The position numbers and the translations under genes are program-made. 64,000 bases of DNA from Pseudomonadota bacterium (lineage in GTDB: Bacteria; Pseudomonadota; Gammaproteobacteria; Burkholderiales; Burkholderiaceae_E), in the NCBI GenBank assembly GCA_023389055.1, contig JAEWFA010000038.1:1-64000 (forward strand). Reading direction: 5' to 3'. Below the pieces are notes generated by a model. The model searched no databases and was not told the origin of the DNA. It was given only the letters and a program-made list of their open reading frames with translations. This document shows, piece after piece, positions 36,196 to 43,371 of this stretch (position 1 is its first letter; each line of letters opens with the position of its first letter).

Positions 36196-36602
36196 CCGGC
36201 CTCCTGCAGCGCCGCGATGCCCGCACGCGCGATGCGAGCGTCGTCGCTCGACTTCACACCCGAGACGCCCACCGCCCCCACGCACTGCCCGTCGACGACG
36301 ATCGGCACGCCGCCCTCGAGCATGCCTTCGAGCGGCGCCGACAGGAACGAATAACGCCCGCCGTTGATGCTCTCCTCGTAGAGGCGCGATTCGCGCCGCC
36401 CGAGCGCGGCGGTGCGCGCCTTCTGCTGGCAGATGCGAGCCGAGATCGGCGCTGCGCCGTCCAGTCTGTGAAGCCACAGCAGATGGCCACCATCGTCGAC
36501 GACGGCGATCGACACCGCCCAGCCGTTCTGCCGGGCTTCGACCTGTGCGGCCTCGCCGATCGCCTTCGCGTCGGCGGCTTCGAGCATCCTTTTCGTGTTC
36601 AC
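36192..36602 (-). CDS. GlcG/HbpS family heme-binding-like protein
   Basis: This 136-residue protein of the HbpS/GlcG (DUF336) family has the N-terminal helix MLEAADAKAIGEAAQVEARQ, then WAVSIAVVDDGGHLLWLHRL and the family's ESINGGRYSFLSAPLEGMLE. The GGVPIVVDGQCVGAVGVSGV strand pair follows. Members bind heme or assist glycolate use, and the exact role is unknown. The likely start is GTG 36602, overlapping the stop of the upstream ydcF gene (GTGA). It converges with coaX. Confidence 0.82.
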   Translation of the reverse strand: MNTKRMLEAADAKAIGEAAQVEARQNGWAVSIAVVDDGGHLLWLHRLDGAAPISARICQQKARTAALGRRESRLYEESINGGRYSFLSAPLEGMLEGGVPIVVDGQCVGAVGVSGVKSSDDARIARAGIAALQEAG

Positions 36603-37456
36603 GGCAGAAGATTCCTCCCCTTTTCGAGCGTTTCGAGCAGTGTGGGCGTGACGTCGGCCCATTGGGCACGCCACCGATACCAGAGGCCGCCGATCCCCTC
36701 GTGCGCGGCGAGCCAGTTCACGTCCGAGCCCGAGGCACTCGGCAGCCACCCGAAGACGCTGTCGGGACTCGGCGTGCCGAGAAAACCGTGCGGCGCGGCA
36801 ATCGGCTGCAAGCCGTGACGCTCGAAAGCGCGCAGCGCGCGCGGCATGTGATACGCGTGCGTGACGAGCAGGATGCGCCGATGCGCCGGCAGCAGCAGTT
36901 TCGCCGATTCGCGCGCGTTGCCTTCGGTGTCGCGCGATGCGTCCTCCACCCAGCGCACCGGCGTGGCGAGCCGCCGTTCGAGCATGCGCTTCATCAGCAC
37001 CGCCTCGGCGCTTCGATCCGGATATGGCTTGCCGCCGCTGACGAGCACCGGCAGCCGCGTGATCTGCGCGACCCACGCGCCGTACAGCACACGCTCGGTC
37101 GTTCGGGAATTCGGCCGTTCGGGATCGGGACGCTCGCGCGTATCGAAGCGCGTTCCGCCGGCGAGAATGACGATTGCCGTCGGCGCGTCGGGACGCGTGA
37201 GCATCGCGCGCAGTGCGCGTTCGTCGCGCGCTTCGCCGGCGCCTTGCTCAATCAGGCCGATCAGCCACTGGCCGATGACCTGCGACGACGTGAGCAGCGC
37301 CAGCACGAGCCCGATCGACGCGACGATGCGCCCGGCGCGCGGCCGACGCGGCGACGCCACGAGCCCGAGGGCGATCAGCAGCAGCGGCAAGGCCGGCGGC
37401 AGCAGAACGAACTCCACGCCGCGCCGGGCGGCGAAGGCTAGCTCGTCGAGCGGCAT
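36599..37456 (-). CDS. YdcF-like DUF218 membrane protein
   Basis: This 285-residue protein has two N-terminal membrane helices (about 15-33 and 42-66). A DUF218 domain follows: IVILAGGTRFDTRERPD at about 95-111, LPVLVSGGKPYPDRSAEAVL, EDASRDTEGNARESAKLL and RILLVTHAYHMPRALRAF. DUF218 proteins such as ElyC/YdcF act in envelope biogenesis or bind nucleotides, and the mechanism is unsettled. It sits 15 bases after prpE on the same strand and is coupled by GTGA to the HbpS-like gene. Confidence 0.85.
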   Translation of the reverse strand: MPLDELAFAARRGVEFVLLPPALPLLLIALGLVASPRRPRAGRIVASIGLVLALLTSSQVIGQWLIGLIEQGAGEARDERALRAMLTRPDAPTAIVILAGGTRFDTRERPDPERPNSRTTERVLYGAWVAQITRLPVLVSGGKPYPDRSAEAVLMKRMLERRLATPVRWVEDASRDTEGNARESAKLLLPAHRRILLVTHAYHMPRALRAFERHGLQPIAAPHGFLGTPSPDSVFGWLPSASGSDVNWLAAHEGIGGLWYRWRAQWADVTPTLLETLEKGRNLLP

Positions 37457-37471
37457 GCGCGAGAAGCGCGA

Positions 37472-39388
37472 TCAGGCCGCAGCGCCCACCGCCTGTCGTA
37501 CCTGGTCGAGCGCGCCCGGATCCTCGATCGTCGTCAGGTCGCCCGGGTCGCGGCGTTCGCACAACGCCTGGATCGAGCGCCGCAGCACCTTGCCGGATCG
37601 GGTCTTGGGCAGCATCGTGACGAAGTGCACGCGGTTGGGCCGAGCGATCGCACCGAGCCGCTTGTCGACGGTGGCCATCATCTCACCCTCGAGCGCGAGC
37701 CGCGCGTTCGCATCGCCCGCCTTCGACGGATCCTTGAGCACGACGAAGGCGGTGGCCACCTGCCCTTTCAGCGAATCGGCAACGCCGACCACGGCGCACT
37801 CGGCTACCGCCGCATGACTCGACAGCGTCTCCTCGATTTCGCGCGTGCCCAAGCGGTGACCGGCGACGTTGATGACGTCGTCGGTGCGCCCGAGGATGAA
37901 GTAGTAGCCGTCGTCGTCACGAATTCCCCAGTCGAAGGTGGAGTACGCCAGGCGCCCGGGCACCGTCGAGAAATAGGTCTGCACGAAACGGTCGTCGTTG
38001 CGCCACACGGTCTGCATGCACCCGGGCGGCAGCGGCGGGATGATCGCGACGACCCCCTTCTCGTTGTTGCCTACCTCCTCGCCGGTGCGTTCGTCGAGCA
38101 GGCGCAGGTCGTAGCCGTACATCGCCATTCCCGGCGAGCCCAGGCGCGGCTCGGTCTTCTCGATGCCGTGCGCGACGGTGAGGATCGGCCAGCCCGTCTC
38201 GGTCTGCCAGTAGTTGTCGATCACGGGCTTGCCGATCGCCTCGGCGATCCAGCGCGCCGTCGGTTCGTCGAGCGGCTCGCCGGCCAGGAAGAGCGCGCGC
38301 AGCGAAGACAGGTCGTACTTCGCGAGCCACGACGGATCCTGCTTCTTCAGTACGCGAATCGCGGTGGGCGCCGAGAACATCACGCTGACGCGGTGCTTCT
38401 CGACGAGTCGCCAGAGGATGCCCGGGTCGGGGCGCAGCGGCGTGCCTTCGTAGAGGATCGTCGCCATGCCGGCGATCAGCGGACCGTAGACGATGTACGA
38501 GTGCCCCACCACCCAGCCGATGTCGCTGGTGGAGAAATAGGTTTCCCCGGCGTTGCCGCAGAAGATGTACTTCATCGAGGCGGCCAGCGCGACCGCGTGC
38601 CCGCCGACGTCGCGTTGCACGCCCTTCGGCGTGCCGGTGGTGCCCGAGGTGTACAGCGTGTAGCTGACCTCGTTCGACTCGAGCCACTCGATCGGGACTT
38701 CGTCGTCGAGGTGCCGCTTGCGCAGCGTCGCGTAGTCTTCGTCGCGCCCCGCAACGCGCTCGAACGGCGCGAGCCCGCGATCGACGATCAGCACCTTGTC
38801 GGGCACGCGGCTGGCCAGCTTCAGCGCGGCGTCGAGCAGCGGCTTGTACTCGATGACCTTGCCGGCGCGCGAGCCGGCGTCGGCGCTGACGACGAGCGCG
38901 GGCTCGGCGTCGTCGATGCGGCTCGCCAGGCTGTGCGAAGCGAAGCCGCCGAAGACGACCGAATGGATCGCACCGATGCGCGCGCAGGCGAGCATCGCGA
39001 ACACCGCTTCGGGGACCATCGGCATGTAGATGATGACGCGATCGCCGCGTCCGACGCCCAGCGCGCGCATCACCGCCGCCATCCGGACGACCTCGCGGTG
39101 CAATTCGGCGAAGGTGTAGACCCGCGAGACGTCGACCTCGGTGGATTCGTAGATCAGCGCCGGCTGCTCGGCGCGCTGCGCCAGGTGACGGTCCACCGCG
39201 TTGTGGCACAGGTTCGTGCGCCCGCCGACGAACCACCGGGTGAAAGGCGGGCGCGAGTAGTCGAGCACTTGTCCGAAGGGCTCGTGCCAGTCGATCAGCT
39301 GGGCCTGCTCGGCCCAAAAGGACTCGCGGTCGCGGATCGACCTTTCGTGAACCTCCTTCAGCGACGGCGTTGCCTCATGTAAAGCCAT
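37472..39388 (-). CDS. prpE: Propionyl-CoA synthetase
   Basis: This 638-residue AMP-forming ligase resembles PrpE, which activates propionate. The adenylation core is SYTLYTSGTTGTPKGVQRDV. The pocket has VIDNYWQTETGWPIL, with Tyr where the acetate enzyme at 31692 has Trp, in keeping with a larger acyl group. The hinge is YYFILGRTDDVINVAGHRLG, and the C-terminal catalytic Lys is in LPKTRSGKVLRRSIQ. It heads a run with ydcF and the HbpS-like gene. No 2-methylcitrate cycle genes lie nearby. Confidence 0.92.
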   Translation of the reverse strand: MALHEATPSLKEVHERSIRDRESFWAEQAQLIDWHEPFGQVLDYSRPPFTRWFVGGRTNLCHNAVDRHLAQRAEQPALIYESTEVDVSRVYTFAELHREVVRMAAVMRALGVGRGDRVIIYMPMVPEAVFAMLACARIGAIHSVVFGGFASHSLASRIDDAEPALVVSADAGSRAGKVIEYKPLLDAALKLASRVPDKVLIVDRGLAPFERVAGRDEDYATLRKRHLDDEVPIEWLESNEVSYTLYTSGTTGTPKGVQRDVGGHAVALAASMKYIFCGNAGETYFSTSDIGWVVGHSYIVYGPLIAGMATILYEGTPLRPDPGILWRLVEKHRVSVMFSAPTAIRVLKKQDPSWLAKYDLSSLRALFLAGEPLDEPTARWIAEAIGKPVIDNYWQTETGWPILTVAHGIEKTEPRLGSPGMAMYGYDLRLLDERTGEEVGNNEKGVVAIIPPLPPGCMQTVWRNDDRFVQTYFSTVPGRLAYSTFDWGIRDDDGYYFILGRTDDVINVAGHRLGTREIEETLSSHAAVAECAVVGVADSLKGQVATAFVVLKDPSKAGDANARLALEGEMMATVDKRLGAIARPNRVHFVTMLPKTRSGKVLRRSIQALCERRDPGDLTTIEDPGALDQVRQAVGAAA

Positions 39389-39484
39389 GAAACCCTCCTC
39401 CGGACCGGTGTCCGGTCCATTCTACTTCCCGCCATCCGATCGTCGGTTTTGACAGCGCTTGGGGTCTTCTCTACCCTGCCGCGC

Positions 39485-40138
39485 ATGCCAGAGAGCCGCC
39501 CTGCCGTCATTGCGCTCTTTCTCATCGCGATCGTCGCCGCAGGAATCGATGCCGGCTCCCCTGCCCGGGCGGCGCAGCCGACCGTCGAGGCCGTCGTCGA
39601 GCAGGCGGGCGCCGCCGACGAGATGAGCCCCGGCCAGCAACTCGTGCGCCGCTCGCTGTCGCTGATCGGCGTTCGATATCGCTTCGGCGGCACGTCGCCC
39701 AAGACCGGCCTCGATTGCAGCGGTCTCGTCCAGCACGTCTTCGACGCCGCGCTCGGCTTCCCGCTGCCGCGCCGCTCGGAGGAGATGAGCCGCGAGGGCA
39801 CGGCGGTTTCGCTCGACGGACTGCAACCCGGCGACCTCGTCTTCTTCAACACGTTGCGGCGTGCGTTCTCGCACGTGGGCATCTACATCGGCGAGAACCG
39901 CTTCGTGCACGCGCCCTCCGCCGGCGGACGGGTGCGCGTCGAGTCGATCGCCTCGCGCTACTGGGCCCGGCGCTTCAACGGCGCGCGACGAATCGCCCCG
40001 CCAACACCGGCCGCCGGCGCCGGCTGGCTCCCTGTGGCTGGCAGCGTGCTTCCCGCGCGGTCCGACGCAGCGCCGACGCTCGCCGAGCGCGTGTTCGCGT
40101 TGCCGATCATCGGTGCCGATCCGGCCTACGCGCACTGA
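39485..40138 (+). CDS. Exported NlpC/P60 peptidoglycan endopeptidase
   Basis: This 217-residue protein starts with a signal peptide (ALFLIAIVAAGIDAGSPARA then A). The NlpC/P60 cysteine peptidase domain covers about residues 55-165. The catalytic Cys is in TGLDCSGLVQHVF, the His in AFSHVGIYIGENRFVHAP, and GVRYRFGGTSPK is the usual entry motif. It should cut peptide crosslinks in peptidoglycan in the periplasm. The C-terminal 50 residues are Pro/Ala-rich and variable. The start at 39485 (MPESRP) places a proper signal peptide at the N-terminus. It is divergent from prpE. Confidence 0.9.
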   Translation: MPESRPAVIALFLIAIVAAGIDAGSPARAAQPTVEAVVEQAGAADEMSPGQQLVRRSLSLIGVRYRFGGTSPKTGLDCSGLVQHVFDAALGFPLPRRSEEMSREGTAVSLDGLQPGDLVFFNTLRRAFSHVGIYIGENRFVHAPSAGGRVRVESIASRYWARRFNGARRIAPPTPAAGAGWLPVAGSVLPARSDAAPTLAERVFALPIIGADPAYAH

Positions 40139-40244
40139 GCCTCGCTGCTCATTGCGAACTCTTCTCGTTTAGATTAGTGTCTCGCATTCCGCGCGCCCTG
40201 ATCGGGCCGCGCTGCGCCGCAACCGAAACCGAAAGACTCCGCGA

Positions 40245-41288
40245 ATGAATCGAAACCGCCTCCTTGCGCTCGCCGCCTGTGTATTCGTCTCCTGCGCCAT
40301 CCCAACGGCGTTCGCGCAGGAAAAGGTCCTGAACCTGTATTCGGCGCGCCATTACGCGAGCGACCAGCAGCTGTACGACGCGTTCACGAAGCAGACCGGG
40401 ATCCGCATCCAGCGCATAGAGGCCGGCGACGAGGCGCTGCTCGAGCGGCTGCGCAACGAGGGAGCGAACAGCCCCGCCGACGTCGTGCTGCTCGCCGACG
40501 CGGCGCGGTTGTGGAAGGCGCAGGTCGAAGGACTGTTCCAGCCGGTGAAGTCGGCCGCGCTCGAGAAGCGCATCCCCGAGAACCTGCGCGGCAAGGACGA
40601 CGGCGCGGGCAGCGAATGGTTCGGCTTCTCGATGCGCGCACGGATGATCGTCTACAACAAGGCGCACGTGAACCCGGCGCTCGTGCAGAACTACGAGGAT
40701 CTCGCCCGGCCCGAACTCAAGGGCAAGGTGTGCACGCGCTCGGGCGCGCATCCGTACATGCTGTCGCTGATCGGCGCGGTGTCCGAGCACGACGGCAAGC
40801 AGAAGGCCGAAGAATGGGCTGCGCGCGTCGTCTCGAACTTCGCTCGCAAGCCGCGCGGGGGCGACACCGACCAGATCCGGGCGGTGGCCTCGGGCGAATG
40901 CGGCGTGGCCTTGACCAACAGCTACTACCTCGCGCGGTTGATGCGCTCGGACAAGCCCGAGGATCGGGACGCGGTCGCGAAGATCGGCGCCGTCTGGCCG
41001 AACCAGTCGGGCTACGGCACGCACGTGAACGTATCGGGAGCCGGCGTGGCGAAGCACGCGCCGCATCGGGCCGACGCCGTGCGCTTCCTCGAATACCTCG
41101 CCAGCGACGAGGCGCAGCGTCACTTCGTCGATGCGAACAACGAGTGGCCGGTGGTGGCGTCGGTGAACGAGACGAATCCGGCGCTCGAGGCGCTCGGCGA
41201 GTTCAAGGCCGACAAGCTGCCGGTGGCCTCGATCGGCCGCGCCCAGGTGACGGCGACGACGATCATCGACCGCGTGGGCTGGCGTTGA
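40245..41288 (+). CDS. Periplasmic ferric-iron-binding protein (FbpA/FutA family)
   Basis: This 347-residue solute-binding protein has a signal peptide ending AIPTAFAQ. It has the iron-transporter layout: KVLNLYSARHYASDQQLYDAF, the TRSGAHPYMLSLIGA hinge, and the iron-ligating tyrosine pair in LTNSYYLARL. GYGTHVNVSGAGVAKHAPHR and FLEYLASDEAQRHF follow. It would deliver ferric ions to an ABC transporter, but no permease or ATPase gene is adjacent, and no clear Fur box was seen upstream. Confidence 0.9.
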   Translation: MNRNRLLALAACVFVSCAIPTAFAQEKVLNLYSARHYASDQQLYDAFTKQTGIRIQRIEAGDEALLERLRNEGANSPADVVLLADAARLWKAQVEGLFQPVKSAALEKRIPENLRGKDDGAGSEWFGFSMRARMIVYNKAHVNPALVQNYEDLARPELKGKVCTRSGAHPYMLSLIGAVSEHDGKQKAEEWAARVVSNFARKPRGGDTDQIRAVASGECGVALTNSYYLARLMRSDKPEDRDAVAKIGAVWPNQSGYGTHVNVSGAGVAKHAPHRADAVRFLEYLASDEAQRHFVDANNEWPVVASVNETNPALEALGEFKADKLPVASIGRAQVTATTIIDRVGWR

Positions 41289-41304
41289 GCGCCGATCGCC
41301 GCGC

Positions 41305-41679
41305 TCAGGCGTCGGCCAGCGCGGCGACTACCTGGATCTCGACGCGATACTCGGGCGCTGCGAGCTTCGCCTCGATCGTGGCACGCGCCGGCGTGTGCCC
41401 CTGCGGCACCCACGCATCCCACACCGCGTTCATCGCGGCGAACTCGGAGATGTCGGCTAGGTAGACGGTCGCCTGCACGATTCGACTCTTGTCGATGCCC
41501 GCTTCGGCGAGCAGGCCATCGATGGCCGCGAGCACCTGGCGCGTCTGCCCGGAGACGTCCAGCGAGACGTCCTCCGCAACCTGGCCTGCCAGCCAGGCGA
41601 TGCCCCCGTAGCAGACGGCCTGCGACATGCGCAAGCCGACCCGCAGCCGAGCGATGCCGCCGGACGCCGGCCCCGTCAT
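41305..41679 (-). CDS. RidA family protein (enamine/imine deaminase)
   Basis: This 124-residue trimer-forming protein of the RidA/YjgF/UK114 family hydrolyses reactive enamines made by PLP enzymes. Family positions are visible: the Gly-rich IAWLAGQVAED, QTRQVLAAIDGLLAEAGIDK, IVQATVYLADISEFAAMN, and the near-C-terminal RATIEAKLAAPEYRVEIQVV with the conserved Arg and Glu. The ATG overlaps the stop of the upstream hydrolase gene (ATGA), so they form an operon. Confidence 0.9.
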   Translation of the reverse strand: MTGPASGGIARLRVGLRMSQAVCYGGIAWLAGQVAEDVSLDVSGQTRQVLAAIDGLLAEAGIDKSRIVQATVYLADISEFAAMNAVWDAWVPQGHTPARATIEAKLAAPEYRVEIQVVAALADA

Positions 41680-42539
41680 GTTCGCCCTTCGTCGAGGAAA
41701 CGCTCGACGGCGTCGATCTGCGCAGGATCGATCATCGACGGCGCATGACCGACGCCGGCGAAGACGACTTCGCGCGCGCGCGGGCCGCGTCGCGTCATCT
41801 CGGCGGCCGTGGCGGCGCTGAGCAGGTCGGAGTCGGCGCCGCGCATCACGAGCGTGGGCGCGCGAATGGCATCGTAGGCCGGCCACAGGTCTGGCGGCTC
41901 GAACTGCATGTTCCGGAACGGCACGGCGATCGCTGGATCGTAGTGAAAGGACCAGCCGTCGCCGCGCTGAACGAGGTAATGACGCACGAGCAACTCGAAC
42001 TGCTCGTCGGTGTGCGGGCCGAAGCTGCGCATGCGCTCGCGCAGGTCGGCAACCCCGGCGGCGCGCGTGGCGTACTGCGGATCGTCGCCGACGTACTCGG
42101 CGATCCGGGTGCGGCCGGCCACCTCGAGCACCGGGCCGATGTCGTTCAGCACGAGACGCTCGATCGGGTTGCCGGGCATCGACGCGAGCATCATTCCCAT
42201 CAGGCCGCCCATCGAGGTACCGACCCACGCGAGCCGCTCGACGTCGAGCCGAGCGATCAGCGTGACGCAGTCGGCGATGTACTGCGGCAGCACATAGAGC
42301 ATCGGATCGGCGGCACGGTCGGAGCGGCCGCGCCCGATCATGTCCGGACAAACGACGCGCCAGCGGCGCGACAGCCGGTCCGCGAGCGCATCGAAGTCGC
42401 GTCCGTTGCGCGTGAGACCGTGCACGCAGACGACGGTGGGCGCCGAAGGGCCGGCCTGCGACGACCACTCCCAGTACGCGAGCTTGTGCAGACCGCGCAC
42501 GCTGATGCAACCGACGCTTCGCAACTGTGGTTCGTTCAT
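41676..42539 (-). CDS. Alpha/beta hydrolase
   Basis: This 287-residue protein has the alpha/beta-hydrolase fold. The oxyanion region is TVVCVHGLTRNGRDFDALAD, the nucleophile elbow is AWVGTSMGGLMGMML (Ser about residue 109), the acid is in LVMRGADSDLLSA, and the catalytic His is in VFAGVGHAPSMIDP. The reaction is unknown. It is divergent from the 3-hydroxybutyrate dehydrogenase gene with 49 bases between starts. It is coupled to ridA downstream. Confidence 0.88.
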   Translation of the reverse strand: MNEPQLRSVGCISVRGLHKLAYWEWSSQAGPSAPTVVCVHGLTRNGRDFDALADRLSRRWRVVCPDMIGRGRSDRAADPMLYVLPQYIADCVTLIARLDVERLAWVGTSMGGLMGMMLASMPGNPIERLVLNDIGPVLEVAGRTRIAEYVGDDPQYATRAAGVADLRERMRSFGPHTDEQFELLVRHYLVQRGDGWSFHYDPAIAVPFRNMQFEPPDLWPAYDAIRAPTLVMRGADSDLLSAATAAEMTRRGPRAREVVFAGVGHAPSMIDPAQIDAVERFLDEGRT

Positions 42540-42588
42540 CGCGGTACAGGCCCTAAACTAGGCGGTCGATTGTACAGGGACCCCAATC

Positions 42589-43371
42589 ATGCTCGAAGGC
42601 AAGCTCGCTCTCGTGACCGGATCTACCAGCGGCATCGGACTGGGCATCGCCCGGGCGCTCGCGGCCAAGGGCGCGCGGATCGTGCTCAACGGTTTCGGCG
42701 ACCCGGCGGAGATCGAACGGTTGCGTTCGCAGCTCGCCGCCGAGGCTCGCGTCGACGTCGATTACGAAGGCGCCGATCTGTCGAAGCACGAGGAGATCGA
42801 GGCGATGATCTCGCACATCGATTCGCGCCACGGCGGCGTCGACATCCTCGTGAACAATGCCGGCATCCAGTACGTCGCGCCGGTCGAGCGTTTTCCGGTC
42901 GATCGCTGGGACGCCGTGATCGCGTTGAATCTCTCGGCGGCGTTTCACACTACCCGCATCGCGCTGCCGGCGATGAAGCAGCGCAACTGGGGACGCATCG
43001 TCAACATCGCGTCCGCGCACGGGCTCGTCGCTTCCGTCGAGAAATCGGCATACGTCGCCGCCAAGCACGGCCTGGTCGGGCTCACCAAGGTCGTCGCGCT
43101 CGAAACCGCGGGCACCGGCATCACCTGCAATGCGATCTGCCCCGGCTGGGTGCTCACCCCGCTCGTTGCGAAGCAGATCGACGCGCGCGCCGAGGCGAGC
43201 GGCCGGCCGGTGGAGCAGGAACGCAAGAGCCTGCTGCTCGAGAAGCAGCCCTCGGGAGAATTCGTCACGCCCGAGCAGATCGGCGAGCTCGCGGCGTTCC
43301 TGTGCTCGCCTGCCGCCGAGCAGGTGCGCGGCGCGGCCTGGTCGATCGACGGGGGCTGGACGGCGCAATGA
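42589..43371 (+). CDS. bdhA: 3-hydroxybutyrate dehydrogenase
   Basis: This 260-residue short-chain dehydrogenase oxidises 3-hydroxybutyrate to acetoacetate, a step in using stored polyhydroxybutyrate. The NAD site is LVTGSTSGIGLGIARAL at about 8-24. The catalytic set has NNAGIQYVAPVERF, then IASAHGLVASVEKSAYVAAK with Tyr-x3-Lys, and NAICPGWVLTPLV. The C-terminal RGAAWSIDGGWTAQ is a close family match. Its last 107 bases overlap the antisense end of comEC, an unusual convergent overlap. Confidence 0.93.
   Translation: MLEGKLALVTGSTSGIGLGIARALAAKGARIVLNGFGDPAEIERLRSQLAAEARVDVDYEGADLSKHEEIEAMISHIDSRHGGVDILVNNAGIQYVAPVERFPVDRWDAVIALNLSAAFHTTRIALPAMKQRNWGRIVNIASAHGLVASVEKSAYVAAKHGLVGLTKVVALETAGTGITCNAICPGWVLTPLVAKQIDARAEASGRPVEQERKSLLLEKQPSGEFVTPEQIGELAAFLCSPAAEQVRGAAWSIDGGWTAQ

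Noticed and set aside
40139..40244. Fur box before the iron-binding protein gene
   Set aside because: No sequence close to the 19-bp Fur consensus was found; only weak promoter-like text.
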